Below, piece by piece: positions 9,417-19,142 of a stretch of DNA of 64,000 bases (the stretch's first letter is position 1; each line of letters opens with the position of its first letter). This stretch comes from Ketobacter sp. (GTDB lineage Bacteria; Pseudomonadota; Gammaproteobacteria; Pseudomonadales; Ketobacteraceae), in the NCBI RefSeq assembly GCF_003671495.1, contig NZ_RCHN01000006.1:62001-126000 (forward strand), read 5' to 3'. A program made the position numbers and the translations under genes. Below the pieces are notes generated by a model. The model was not told where the DNA came from. It saw only the letters and a program-made list of their open reading frames with translations, and did not search any database.

Positions 9417-10007
9417 ATGAACAAGGTCAACCAACTTCTAACCCACTGCCTCTGTCTACTCCTGCTGCAGGTTGCCTCGGCGACCTGCAGCGCCGCCACG
9501 ACTGAGCGTCCGGACGCCGAAATGCGCTCCCTGCTGTTGCAAACCATCACCAAGGCCAACAGTTTCAAGGATCGTTTTGATGCCGAGGTGTGGCTGGTGG
9601 ATATGGATCGCCGACTGTCCCGCTATGTGGATGATCCACAGGAGCGCATGAAAATCCTGCACCTGGTACACACCGAATCCCATCGTTTTGAATTGAAGCC
9701 GGAGATGGTGCTGGCGGTAATGCACGTGGAAAGCCTGTTTGACCGCTATGCGGTTTCCCGCGTCGGCGCTCAGGGGCTCATGCAGGTGATGCCGTTCTGG
9801 AAGGAGGAAATCGGCACCGGTGATGACAATCTGACCGACATCGCCACCAACATCCGCTACGGTTGCGCCATTCTGAAAACCTATTTGAACCGGGAACAAG
9901 GCAACATGATGCGGGCACTGGCCCGTTATAACGGCAGCGTGGGCAAGACCTGGTATCCGGAACGGGTGTTCAATGCCTGGGAACGCTACTGGTTCGTGAA
10001 ATATTGA
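9417..10007 (+). CDS. Small secreted lytic transglycosylase (SLT family)
   Basis: The 196-residue protein has an N-terminal signal peptide (residues about 1–27, hydrophobic core LCLLLLQVASA). The Cys near the end does not make a good lipobox, so a soluble periplasmic protein is most likely. The SLT catalytic domain spans about 85–190: the catalytic Glu is Glu105 in HVESLFDRYAVS, followed by GAQGLMQVMPFW, ATNIRYGCAILKTYL and ARYNGS. It should cleave peptidoglycan glycosidic bonds to give anhydromuropeptides. It lies 24 bases after proS, and the next gene is convergent only 11 bases away. Confidence 0.88.
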   Translation: MNKVNQLLTHCLCLLLLQVASATCSAATTERPDAEMRSLLLQTITKANSFKDRFDAEVWLVDMDRRLSRYVDDPQERMKILHLVHTESHRFELKPEMVLAVMHVESLFDRYAVSRVGAQGLMQVMPFWKEEIGTGDDNLTDIATNIRYGCAILKTYLNREQGNMMRALARYNGSVGKTWYPERVFNAWERYWFVKY

Positions 10008-10018
10008 CCGCCTGATCC

Positions 10019-10966
10019 TCAGGACGCCGGCACGACCCGGTTGCGTCCCATCTCTTTGGCCCGATACAGCGCCTCATCCGCCTTGGAAATCATGTGCTCG
10101 GCATCGGTAAAGTCAGAACAGAACTCCACGACACCGATACTGGCGCTCATGGCAATCGTGAGATTCTCGAAAGGCACTGGCGATGATTCGATGGACCGAC
10201 GCAGGCGCTCCGCCACCACCATGGCCCCACCCCCATCGGTGTTGGGCAGAATGATTCCGAACTCCTCCCCGCCATAGCGGCCCGCCACATCAGATTCCCT
10301 GAGGGACTCCATGACCAGCTGCGCAACCCTGACCAGTACCGCATCCCCACCCAGATGGCCATATTTGTCATTGATGGACTTGAAGTGATCCAGATCGAAT
10401 AGCAACAGGCTCATGGGGTGCTTGTAACGGCCGGCCCGGCTGAATTCCTCCACCAGGCGCGATTGCCAATGGGCACGATTGAACAATTGGGTCAGGCCAT
10501 CCACCCGGCTGGCCATTTCCAGTTTTTGCATCGCGGCCTGATGCATGTTGCGATAGATCGCGGTATCGGTAGAGTCAAACAGCACAATGCAGACGCTCTC
10601 CACCTCCCCATCGGCATTCTTGATCGGCATCAGCGTCATGTCCTGACACATGTGATCCATGCCACCCGTGACCGGGCGATTATGTCGAAAAGGAAACAGA
10701 TAAGCCCGCTGTTCCCACGAAGTGAAGGCAAAGTTCTTGAGCATGAAAACGCTGTTCACCTTGCGGGCAAACCAACGCTCCGGCAAATCGGGAAAGCACT
10801 GGAAAAGATTCTGCCCCACCACTTCTTCCGCCGACTTGCCGGAGTTGGAGGCCATAAAACTGTTCCAGAGCTGAACTTCGTGATTTTGATTGAGGATAAA
10901 AACGCCGATGTTGACGCGATCAACAATGAATTCAAGCAGCTCTTTGGAAGCGTCGAAATGGGTCAA
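10019..10966 (-). CDS. PAS–GGDEF diguanylate cyclase
   Basis: The 315-residue cytoplasmic protein has an N-terminal PAS sensor (about 8–135, VDRVNIGVFILNQNHEVQLWN) and a C-terminal GGDEF domain (about 150–312). The active site is GGEEF at 232–236. An RxxD inhibitory site (RESD, 223–226) lies five residues before it, so an active, product-inhibited c-di-GMP synthase is expected. No ATG suits the start: the frame begins with TTG at 10966, one base after the stop of the CheC gene, so translation is probably coupled. The next Met (residue 38) would cut into the PAS domain. It is the third gene of a receiver–CheC–cyclase operon. Confidence 0.88.
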   Translation of the reverse strand: MTHFDASKELLEFIVDRVNIGVFILNQNHEVQLWNSFMASNSGKSAEEVVGQNLFQCFPDLPERWFARKVNSVFMLKNFAFTSWEQRAYLFPFRHNRPVTGGMDHMCQDMTLMPIKNADGEVESVCIVLFDSTDTAIYRNMHQAAMQKLEMASRVDGLTQLFNRAHWQSRLVEEFSRAGRYKHPMSLLLFDLDHFKSINDKYGHLGGDAVLVRVAQLVMESLRESDVAGRYGGEEFGIILPNTDGGGAMVVAERLRRSIESSPVPFENLTIAMSASIGVVEFCSDFTDAEHMISKADEALYRAKEMGRNRVVPAS

Positions 10967-10967
10967 G

Positions 10968-11603
10968 TCAGAGATCTTCCAGCAAACGATCCAGTGCCTG
11001 CTTCACCACCTGGATGGATTCGCCCGGCATCAACAGGAACATAGTGCAACTGAAGGACCGGTCTTCAAGGGTATAGGTGATTTCAACCAGCAGGGCATGA
11101 TCCCAGGAGGCCTGCTGATATTCCAGCAATTGGGAGATGGGGACGTGCTGCCCCATGATGGACGGCGGCGAAAAGCCCAGCTCTGCCTCGATCTGTTCGC
11201 CCACCCCGTTAAGGCAGGCGCCGTTGAGAATATTGGTCACATCCAGCAACAGCTCTTTTTCACTTTCTGTGGTCAGGGTGTCGTCGTAGGCAAGCAAATC
11301 CGCCAGCTCTTTGAAGGAGCTGTCGGTAAAAACCACGATGGCTTCACCACGAATACCGGTTCCCGAGTCCAGCTGATAAAAGCCCTGGCTGACGCCGGAT
11401 ACGGGAACGGCCTGCCCGCCCACCATACGTTCAAGCTCGGCGTTCAGTTCTTCCCGTTCCACCAGGCGAATGCGGGGCACCGAGAGATGAATAAAGACTT
11501 CCAGAAATCGCGCCAGAGAATCACCGGCCTGCCCCATGGCAACGTTTACCACTTCCTGCAAGCAGTCCCTTTGATCTTCTGTTAACGCTAATGAATCGTT
11601 CAT
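10968..11603 (-). CDS. CheC/CheX-type phosphatase-like protein
   Basis: The 211-residue cytoplasmic protein resembles the CheC/CheX/FliY family, which removes phosphate from CheY-type receivers. It carries two copies of the Asp/Glu-x-x-Asn active-site pattern: LQEVVNVAMGQAGDSLA near residue 17 and LLLDVTNILNGACLNG near 130. The start is the ATG at 11603, which overlaps the stop of the upstream receiver gene as ATGA. The frame extends further upstream but that stretch is a shadow of the receiver gene. The neighbours suggest that it dephosphorylates that receiver and that the downstream GGDEF protein is part of the same pathway. The chemotaxis name reflects the fold only. Confidence 0.8.
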   Translation of the reverse strand: MNDSLALTEDQRDCLQEVVNVAMGQAGDSLARFLEVFIHLSVPRIRLVEREELNAELERMVGGQAVPVSGVSQGFYQLDSGTGIRGEAIVVFTDSSFKELADLLAYDDTLTTESEKELLLDVTNILNGACLNGVGEQIEAELGFSPPSIMGQHVPISQLLEYQQASWDHALLVEITYTLEDRSFSCTMFLLMPGESIQVVKQALDRLLEDL

Positions 11604-11965
11604 ATCAGACCATATTTCCTCAGCACATCCTGCAGCTTCTTGCCATCCACCGGTTTTTTGATGAAGTCCAACGCCCCCAATCCCATCACCCGCTCCCGGG
11701 CTTCCGGTTGAATGTCTGCTGAAATGACAATGATGATGCATTTATGCCCTTCTTCTTTCACGGACTGGAGGACGCCATACCCATCCAGTTCCGGCATTGT
11801 CAGGTCCAGAAATACCATTTCGCCCTTGCCTGCGCGGATGGCTTCCAACCCTTCCACGCCGTTGGTTGCCATGGTGATTTCCACTTCCCAGTCTTCTGGC
11901 AACGACCGCTTGACCTGCTTTCTGGCCATGGCGGAGTCATCACAAATTAACAGCGGTATGGACAT
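11600..11965 (-). CDS. Single-domain response regulator (CheY-like)
   Basis: The product is 121 residues, only a receiver domain. The acidic pocket is DD at residues 9–10, the phospho-acceptor is Asp54 in FLDLTMPELDG, the conserved Ser is in VISAD, and the Lys is in FIKKPVD. There is no output domain, so it must act by protein contact. It overlaps the CheC-like gene by 4 bases (ATGA), and a PAS–GGDEF gene follows. No histidine kinase lies beside it; the Hpt/HD-GYP protein at 5686 is the nearest phosphotransfer protein, but a link is only a guess. Confidence 0.9.
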   Translation of the reverse strand: MSIPLLICDDSAMARKQVKRSLPEDWEVEITMATNGVEGLEAIRAGKGEMVFLDLTMPELDGYGVLQSVKEEGHKCIIIVISADIQPEARERVMGLGALDFIKKPVDGKKLQDVLRKYGLI

Positions 11966-12086
11966 GGTGCTCCTTCAAATCTGCCCATGAATTAACAAGA
12001 TTTTTCTTCAGTATAGACGCTTTCCGGGAGCCGCAATGGCTGTACACACAGCTTACGAACAAAATTACGTTAGATAACATAACCAC

Positions 12087-12110
12087 AAAAAAAACCCGCC
12101 TATTGGCGGG
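12087..12110 (-). terminator. Rho-independent terminator after the fumarase gene
   Basis: CCCGCC (12095–12100), loop TATT, GGCGGG (12105–12110). On the minus strand the stem is followed by eight T (12094–12087). It starts about 45 bases after the fumarase stop codon. The rest of 11966–12155 holds only the receiver-gene upstream region. Confidence 0.92.
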
Positions 12111-12155
12111 CTTCGAGGACTTGAGCGGGCTTGCCTGATTTACAAGCTAACCTGC

Positions 12156-13673
12156 CTAGGCATTTTCCAAGGGAATTTTGCCGATTTTGGCCTGCCAGAT
12201 TTTGGGGGCGGTGTTGTGCACGGAGGTGCCCGCCGAATCTACCGCCACAGTCACCGGCATATCCTCCACCACAAATTCGTGGATGGCTTCCATACCCAGC
12301 TCTTCAAAGGCCACCTCGCGGGATTTGCGGATGGCTTTGGAGACCAGGTATGCAGCCCCGCCAACCGCCATCAGGTAAACGGCCTTGTGGTCCTTGATGG
12401 CCTGAATGGCAACCGGGCCACGCTCAGACTTGCCAATCATGCCCAACAGGCCGGTCTTGGCCAGCATGGTTTCAGTGAACTTGTCCATGCGCGTCGCAGT
12501 GGTCGGGCCCGCTGGTCCAACCACTTCATCCCGCACCGGGTCCACCGGGCCTACGTAGTAGATGAATTTGCCCTTGAAGTCCACCGGTAGAGGCTCACCT
12601 TTGTTCAGCATGTCCACCATACGCTTGTGAGCGGCATCCCGCCCTGTAAGCATGGTACCGGACAGCAACAGGGTGTCACCGGGCTGCCAGCTCTGCACTT
12701 CTTCCGGAGTCACCGTGTCCAGGTTCACCCGTTTGGCGCTTTGACTGCCGGCATTGGAGATTTCTGGCCAGTCTTCCAGCTTGGGAACCGGCAGATCGGC
12801 CACCCCGCTGCCATCCAGTTCAAAATGCACATGGCGGGTAGCAGCACAATTAGGGATCATGGCCACCGGCAAGGATGCAGCATGGGTCGGGTAATCCTTG
12901 ATCTTGATATCCACTACGGTGGTCAGACCACCCAGGCCCTGGGCACCAATGCCCAAAGCGTTAACCTTGTCGTACAGCTCCAGGCGCAGCTCTTCCACTC
13001 GATTGCTGGGGCCACGCTTCATCAATTCATGGATATCGATAGGGTCCATCAGGGATTCTTTCGCCAGTACCATGGCTTTTTCTGCCGTGCCGCCGATACC
13101 AATCCCCAGCATACCGGGAGGGCACCAGCCCGCTCCCATGGTGGGCACGGTTTTCAATACCCAGTCCACGATGCTGTCGCTGGGGTTCAGCATCACCATC
13201 TTCGACTTGTTCTCGGAGCCGCCGCCCTTTGCCGCAATATGCACGTCCACGGTATCGCCTTCGACGATCTCGTAGTGAATGACCGCAGGGGTGTTGTCCT
13301 TGGTGTTTTTACGAGCCCCGGCGGGGTCCGCCAGGATGGAAGCCCGCAGTACGTTATCCGGATTGTTATAGGCGCGACGCACACCTTCGTTCACCATGTC
13401 GGTGACGTTCATTTTGGCGTCCCACTGCACGTTCATCCCCACTTTCAGGAACACGGTGACGATGCCGGTATCCTGGCAAATGGGGCGATGGCCTTCGGCA
13501 CACATGCGGGAATTAATCAGAATCTGCGCCATGGCATCTTTTGCCGCCGGAGATTCTTCCGCCTCATAGGCTTCGTTGACGGCTTTGATGAAATCCGCTG
13601 GATGGTAATAGGAAATGTATTGCAGGCTGTCTGCAATGCTCTGGATAAAATCGTCCTGGCGAATCACGGCCAT
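12156..13673 (-). CDS. fumA: Class I (iron–sulfur) fumarate hydratase
   Basis: The 505-residue enzyme interconverts fumarate and malate in the TCA cycle using a [4Fe-4S] cluster. The length fits the roughly 505-residue single-chain class I fumarases of pseudomonads. Likely cluster ligands are Cys66 (RPICQDTG), Cys184 (GWCPPGMLGIGIGG) and Cys276 (MIPNCAATRH). The C-terminal beta-type domain contains GRDAAHKRM and FVVEDMPVTVAVDS. Class I enzymes are oxygen-sensitive and favour low-oxygen conditions, which fits the hydrogenase elsewhere in the window. It starts with ATG at 13673 and is followed by a clear terminator. It may be cotranscribed with the hydrolase gene 46 bases upstream. Confidence 0.95.
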   Translation of the reverse strand: MAVIRQDDFIQSIADSLQYISYYHPADFIKAVNEAYEAEESPAAKDAMAQILINSRMCAEGHRPICQDTGIVTVFLKVGMNVQWDAKMNVTDMVNEGVRRAYNNPDNVLRASILADPAGARKNTKDNTPAVIHYEIVEGDTVDVHIAAKGGGSENKSKMVMLNPSDSIVDWVLKTVPTMGAGWCPPGMLGIGIGGTAEKAMVLAKESLMDPIDIHELMKRGPSNRVEELRLELYDKVNALGIGAQGLGGLTTVVDIKIKDYPTHAASLPVAMIPNCAATRHVHFELDGSGVADLPVPKLEDWPEISNAGSQSAKRVNLDTVTPEEVQSWQPGDTLLLSGTMLTGRDAAHKRMVDMLNKGEPLPVDFKGKFIYYVGPVDPVRDEVVGPAGPTTATRMDKFTETMLAKTGLLGMIGKSERGPVAIQAIKDHKAVYLMAVGGAAYLVSKAIRKSREVAFEELGMEAIHEFVVEDMPVTVAVDSAGTSVHNTAPKIWQAKIGKIPLENA

Positions 13674-13718
13674 GGCCCACTCCTCTCTGACGTCGCTACG
13701 GTATAAAACCGCCGCATT

Positions 13719-14708
13719 CTACCCCAATTGCCGGGCTAATTCATCCGCCAGCTTTTTCGCACCCTTTGGGTGCAACTCCAGAAAACTCAACAACTTAGCA
13801 TGAACCTGCCGGGGTTTCTCCAGATGACAAAAATGTCCGGCCCCCATCAAACGATAGAGCTCCGCCCCGGCCATAAAATCCGCCTCGCGCATACCCAGCT
13901 CGAACAGCCGGGTATCCATGCAGCCATCATCGGCCCCGGTGATCATCAGGCAGGGCACCTGGTAGGGCAGCTTTAACGCCCGGCGACCCTGTTCATGACG
14001 GGGATGAAACACCCGGGTCAGGCAGCGATAGTAGCCCAGGGCGGATCGACATATGATCGGGTCCTGCAGGGCATCCAGGGCCGGCTGCAACAGCGCCTCC
14101 GGTGGTGGCCATCCCGGTGACCAGCGCCGCCAGAGCATTCGAACAAAGGCCCCATCGCGTGCCTTGATCACCCGCTCGGGCAGTAATGGCAGCTGGAAAA
14201 ACCCCATATACCAGGATTTCAGCAACTGGGATGGGCAACGCTGCAACGCCTCACCAAACCGTTTGAGCGGTGGTATGGCGATGCTGGTCATGCTGAAAAA
14301 ACGGTGCGGAAACATGGCGCTGGCCAGCCAGGCGGTGACCGCACCCCAGTCATGGCCCACCAGGTGCGCAGCGTCCTCCCCCATTCGATCAACCCAGGCC
14401 ACCACATCCTCGGCCAGATCCGTGACAAAGTATCGGTTGAATGGATCTGAGCTGCTGTGTTCGTACCCCGGCATCACCGGCACCAGCACCCGGTAACCGG
14501 CCTCCACCAGTGCGGGCACCATCAAATGGAAGCTGTTAACCGTGTCCGGGAAGCCGTGCAGGCAAATCACCAGAGGCCCGGAACCATCCCAGTAGTAAGC
14601 ACTGAATGTTCTTTTTTCACAGATTTTCTTCAGGATCTGGGGTTTAATTCCCTTCACCGGCGCCAGCAGCGGTGCGGTTGTAGGCATGTTTTCCGTCGCC
14701 TTGTCCAT
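13719..14708 (-). CDS. Alpha/beta-hydrolase, epoxide hydrolase/dehalogenase-like
   Basis: The 329-residue protein has the alpha/beta-hydrolase fold. The oxyanion-hole motif is HGFPDTVNSF at 51–60. The nucleophile elbow is VGHDWGAVTA with Asp120 as likely nucleophile, and the catalytic His is near the end in MGAGHFCHLEKP. An Asp nucleophile in a GHDWG context is typical of soluble epoxide hydrolases and haloalkane dehalogenases. The substrate cannot be told. No signal peptide is seen. It starts with ATG at 14708 and lies 46 bases upstream of the fumarase gene on the same strand. Confidence 0.82.
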   Translation of the reverse strand: MDKATENMPTTAPLLAPVKGIKPQILKKICEKRTFSAYYWDGSGPLVICLHGFPDTVNSFHLMVPALVEAGYRVLVPVMPGYEHSSSDPFNRYFVTDLAEDVVAWVDRMGEDAAHLVGHDWGAVTAWLASAMFPHRFFSMTSIAIPPLKRFGEALQRCPSQLLKSWYMGFFQLPLLPERVIKARDGAFVRMLWRRWSPGWPPPEALLQPALDALQDPIICRSALGYYRCLTRVFHPRHEQGRRALKLPYQVPCLMITGADDGCMDTRLFELGMREADFMAGAELYRLMGAGHFCHLEKPRQVHAKLLSFLELHPKGAKKLADELARQLG

Positions 14709-14928
14709 TAGGAAGTGAATTTTACTAATCCAATTATCAGCGACGGCCGAGGTTCCTGCCAGTAAAAACCGCTTCCTTTCAACCCGCCACTGTGTGAAAA
14801 TTAATCACCTTAATTGACGACTGGATCACACGGAAACCGTGCAGCGTTAACGGAATTCCCTCACCCGGAAATCCCAGGAAGCACAGAGCCACCCCAGGAC
14901 AACACCAGGACAGGTACAGGTACACCCG

Positions 14929-16470
14929 ATGAATGGGCCTCTCAAAGTTCCAACCACAGAACGCACTCAGCATCTACTTCTGGATGCTGACGGTCGGCGG
15001 CTGACCGAGGAAATTCACAATCTGCCCTATCTGGACATCCCTTCTGCCCTGACGTTGGCCTATCGCCGCCTGCACACCTTCAACCGTTTTGCCCTGGCCC
15101 CCGCCAAACGGCTGCAGATCGTAAGCCCGTTTCACTATGCCTTTGTGCGTTTTGTGGATCACTATCGACAGCAGCTGACCGGCAGTCTGTTTGCCAAGGA
15201 AATCAGCTCCAGTGAACTGGATAACCTGCTGGAGTTTATTCGGGAGCTGGGGTTCGCTTACAAACACATCATTCGTGACACCCTGGGGCGCCTGAAACGA
15301 CCTGCCGGATTTGCCACGGTGTTGTATATGGCCATGCTGTATCAGTATTACCACGGACTGTTTTCCTACAATCGCGGCCGCATGCTGAAGCGTGCACACT
15401 GGCAGGAATTTCACTACCTCTATTTTCTGGCCACCGATCTGCAGCAGGAAGACAAGCCCGTCACCGGCCCCAGCGGCACGGAGGGCACCGTTGCCCACCT
15501 GTACAAGCAGTCACTGCTGATGGGCCTGGCCTCGCCCTATTCCATGAGCGCGGAAGACCAATGGCGCACCCACGACTACACCACCAAGTTCGCTGGCCTG
15601 CTGACTCTGATGGAACCTGAATCCATCGCGCAGCTCACGGAGTCCTACTTTGTTACCCCCGACTGCCTGCAGCCGGCCTTTGTTCAGGGCAAACTGCCGG
15701 AAACCATTACCCAGGCGCGGGTTCTGGATTTGTCGCGACTGATGGATACCGTGTACCGCCATCTGACGGCCATTCGCAGCGGTGATTCCCTGCGCCTCAC
15801 CGGGCTGCACAACATGCAGCGCAAGCAGGCCATGGACTTGATGACCATGCTCTCGGACCGCTGGTGCCGCAATCCGCACCGCAACGGGGAACGGCGGGAG
15901 ATTGACGAACAAATCGGCTTGGTGTGGGGATTGGAAAACATCTGCAACATGCTGGACCCGAACCAGCGCCGCATGGACCGGTTGCAAAACCGTAATGCCG
16001 GCAGCGACAAGCGGGCCTGGTCACGGGGCAGCGACGAAAGCACGACCGGACTGCGGGTCAAACTCAGCGGTGAGCCCACCTGCTTTCCCGAAGCGGGCCA
16101 GATCGTGGCGCTGATTCGGCAACACAACGGGCGCAAAACATTGGAAGTGGGACTGGTGCGCTGGGCGGCCATATCCCGGGATGACGCGCCGGAATGCGGG
16201 ATTGAGCGCATCCGTGGCAATGTGAAAAAAGTGTTGATCCATCAGCAGGACGACCAGGCCACAGACCGCAATGGATTGCTGATTCTGCTGCGCAACCGCA
16301 ATGGGGCCATTGTCACCCGCTTGGTGGCGCCCTCAGGTGCGCTCACGGTGGCTTCCGAAGCATCGCTGCTGGCGGTGGGCCATCACGAACCGGCCCGGGC
16401 GGATATCAGACAGATACTGCAACGTTCCCGCATCGTGGAGGTGTTTGATGTCCAGGTTATTGAGCCGTAG
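14929..16470 (+). CDS. Conserved protein of unknown function, possible PilZ-like C-terminus
   Basis: I do not recognise this 513-residue protein with certainty. It has no signal peptide or membrane segment. The first 370 residues look helical and soluble, with conserved-looking blocks such as LPYLDIPSALTLAYRRLHTF and RLMDTVYRHLTAIRSG. The last 130 residues look beta-rich; EVGLVRWAAISRDDAPECGI resembles the strand pattern of PilZ-type c-di-GMP-binding domains, but the RxxxR motif is not clear. A signalling or stress adaptor is possible in this c-di-GMP-rich neighbourhood. Its 3' end overlaps the convergent YihY gene by 14 bases. The 220-base upstream gap (14709–14928) should hold its promoter, but I see no convincing -35/-10 pair. 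Confidence 0.6.
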   Translation: MNGPLKVPTTERTQHLLLDADGRRLTEEIHNLPYLDIPSALTLAYRRLHTFNRFALAPAKRLQIVSPFHYAFVRFVDHYRQQLTGSLFAKEISSSELDNLLEFIRELGFAYKHIIRDTLGRLKRPAGFATVLYMAMLYQYYHGLFSYNRGRMLKRAHWQEFHYLYFLATDLQQEDKPVTGPSGTEGTVAHLYKQSLLMGLASPYSMSAEDQWRTHDYTTKFAGLLTLMEPESIAQLTESYFVTPDCLQPAFVQGKLPETITQARVLDLSRLMDTVYRHLTAIRSGDSLRLTGLHNMQRKQAMDLMTMLSDRWCRNPHRNGERREIDEQIGLVWGLENICNMLDPNQRRMDRLQNRNAGSDKRAWSRGSDESTTGLRVKLSGEPTCFPEAGQIVALIRQHNGRKTLEVGLVRWAAISRDDAPECGIERIRGNVKKVLIHQQDDQATDRNGLLILLRNRNGAIVTRLVAPSGALTVASEASLLAVGHHEPARADIRQILQRSRIVEVFDVQVIEP

Positions 16471-17731
16471 TCAGCGCAGATAGAGCGGGACGCTCCTCCA
16501 CGCCTTCATCAAACAGTTCTGACAACGGAATCTCCCAGCTGCTGAGACAATTATCCAGGCCGTTTTTATACAGGCGGCTTATCCGGCCCTGCCAGCCTTC
16601 ATCGCTGTGAAGATCAAGGCTCACGGTCTCGCCAAAGCAATCCTGGAATAGCTGCGCCAATGTGTACTTGTGCAGATCGCGGGTCAGCGAAATCTGCCCT
16701 TCCCCACTCCGGTGAATCAACAGCACCTGGATCAGTGTATCGGTGTAATACTCCCACTCCCGACTGGAAATCCACGGCATTTTCTGCAGCAGATCCACCT
16801 CTTCGATGGTTTCACCCCGCCCCTGCAGGCGGTAGAGCGACTCCAGGATCGCCAACAGATTGCCCATGGACGACGCGGAACGTTGTTTGTTCACCTTGAA
16901 GTTGGTCAGCGCCTGAACGATTTCCGCACCCACCAGCATGATGTTCCAGGACACCAGTATCCACATCAGGAAGATCGGCACAGCGGCAAACGCCCCGTAC
17001 ACCAGCTGGTAGGTAGGAAACATACTGACAAACAGGGTCATGCCCCGGCGCGCCAGATCGAACAACAACGCGGCCACCAAGCCCCCCACCAGACCATGGC
17101 GGATCGGTACCTTGGTGTTCGGAATGGCTATGTACGCCAGTGAAAACGCCAGCCCGCTCATGAAGATCGGCAATAGCCCCAGCACAAACTTCTGGGTGCC
17201 CGCCAGGGGGACCATGTCGTAGATCATCTTAAGGGATGCCAGGTAGGACGACATGGCGAATGCGCCCCCCATCATCACCGGCCCCAGACTGAGGAGTGCC
17301 CAGTACAACAGAAAGCCGTTCACGCCTTTGCGGGCCTCCGTCACATGCCAGATGGTATTGAAAGAGGTCTCGATTTTGCGCAGCATCAGCACCGAGGTCA
17401 CAAACAACATCACCACTCCGATGCTGGTGAGATTGGCGGCCTGTTGGGCGAACGCGTGCAGGTGTTCCTGCAACTGGCTGCCGGTGGCGGGAACAAAGTG
17501 CTCGAACATGAAGTTCTGCATTTTGTTTTCCATGCCTTTGAGTTCCGGTATCAGCGCCAGAATGGAGTACACCACCGTCATCATGGGTACCACCGCAAAC
17601 AGCGAGGTGAACGCCAGATAGAAGGCCGAGCGGCCGTTGCCATGGTGTAGAAACGAGCGGCCCACATAGACCAGAAAGGCGATCGGCGTAAACGCCAGCA
17701 CCCGGCGCAGGGATTCCATCATCGAGTTCAA
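16457..17731 (-). CDS. YihY/BrkB-family inner-membrane protein
   Basis: The 424-residue protein has a hydrophobic core of about six transmembrane helices (residues about 35–290) and a soluble C-terminal part of about 130 residues. Family-typical motifs are FYLAFTSLFAVVPMMTVVYS near residue 40 and FMWILVSWNIMLVGAEI near 270. The family was once called RNase BN, which is wrong; its role is unknown, possibly transport. The start is probably TTG at 17731, because AGGAG lies 5 bases before it; the first ATGs (17722, 17719) are too far from that site. It converges with the 14929 gene and diverges from the ArsC-like gene. Confidence 0.85.
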   Translation of the reverse strand: MNSMMESLRRVLAFTPIAFLVYVGRSFLHHGNGRSAFYLAFTSLFAVVPMMTVVYSILALIPELKGMENKMQNFMFEHFVPATGSQLQEHLHAFAQQAANLTSIGVVMLFVTSVLMLRKIETSFNTIWHVTEARKGVNGFLLYWALLSLGPVMMGGAFAMSSYLASLKMIYDMVPLAGTQKFVLGLLPIFMSGLAFSLAYIAIPNTKVPIRHGLVGGLVAALLFDLARRGMTLFVSMFPTYQLVYGAFAAVPIFLMWILVSWNIMLVGAEIVQALTNFKVNKQRSASSMGNLLAILESLYRLQGRGETIEEVDLLQKMPWISSREWEYYTDTLIQVLLIHRSGEGQISLTRDLHKYTLAQLFQDCFGETVSLDLHSDEGWQGRISRLYKNGLDNCLSSWEIPLSELFDEGVEERPALSALTTAQ

Positions 17732-17824
17732 AACAACTCCTGTCCGTATTGGATGATTAACGGGCCGTTACCCTATACAATAGACCATCATAAGCCTTTA
17801 TAAACTCAAGCATAACACACACCT

Positions 17825-18759
<935 letters not shown>

Positions 18760-18765
18760 TCTGTG

Positions 18766-19137
18766 ATGACTGAACTGCTGACCAAACGTGCGGAGTTCTG
18801 CCGCACCCTGACCCTGGGGCTACTGGCCGCCCTGTTGCTGCTGTTTGTGGCCTGGCGTGTCATTTTTATTCCGGTGGAGCACTGGATCACCATCCTCCTG
18901 ATTCACATGATTCCCTTGATTTTGTTTATCCCGGGGATGCTGGCGCGCAAGCCCAAAGTCTTCATCTGGTTCTGTTTCGTGATTTTGCTCTACTTTTGCC
19001 AAGGTGTTATGAGCAGTTTCGCACTTCCCACTATACTGGGAGTAATGGGATTACTCGAAACCATACTCACCATTGGGGCATTCTGCGCTGCGATGATGGC
19101 TGCACGCTATTACGCGCGCCTGGAAAATATCAGTTAG
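18766..19137 (+). CDS. DUF2069 small membrane protein
   Basis: A 123-residue inner-membrane protein with about four transmembrane helices (residues about 12–32, 40–58, 65–83, 88–110) and motifs HMIPLILFIPGML and FCQGV resembling the DUF2069 family. Function is unknown. The ATG at 18766 follows a GTG in the preceding codon; either could be used. It lies 6 bases after the wrbA stop and 5 bases before the RDD gene, so it is part of the same transcription unit. Confidence 0.75.
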   Translation: MTELLTKRAEFCRTLTLGLLAALLLLFVAWRVIFIPVEHWITILLIHMIPLILFIPGMLARKPKVFIWFCFVILLYFCQGVMSSFALPTILGVMGLLETILTIGAFCAAMMAARYYARLENIS

Positions 19138-19142
19138 GTTGC

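Noticed and set aside
12627..13706. A 359-codon plus-strand frame opposite the fumarase gene
   Set aside because: Antisense shadow: composition is typical of the complement of the fumarase frame and no motif is seen.
14791..14808. A CRP/Vfr-like TGTGA...TCAC sequence before the 14929 gene
   Set aside because: The half-sites are 7 bases apart, not 6, and the right half-site is imperfect; helical phase would be wrong.
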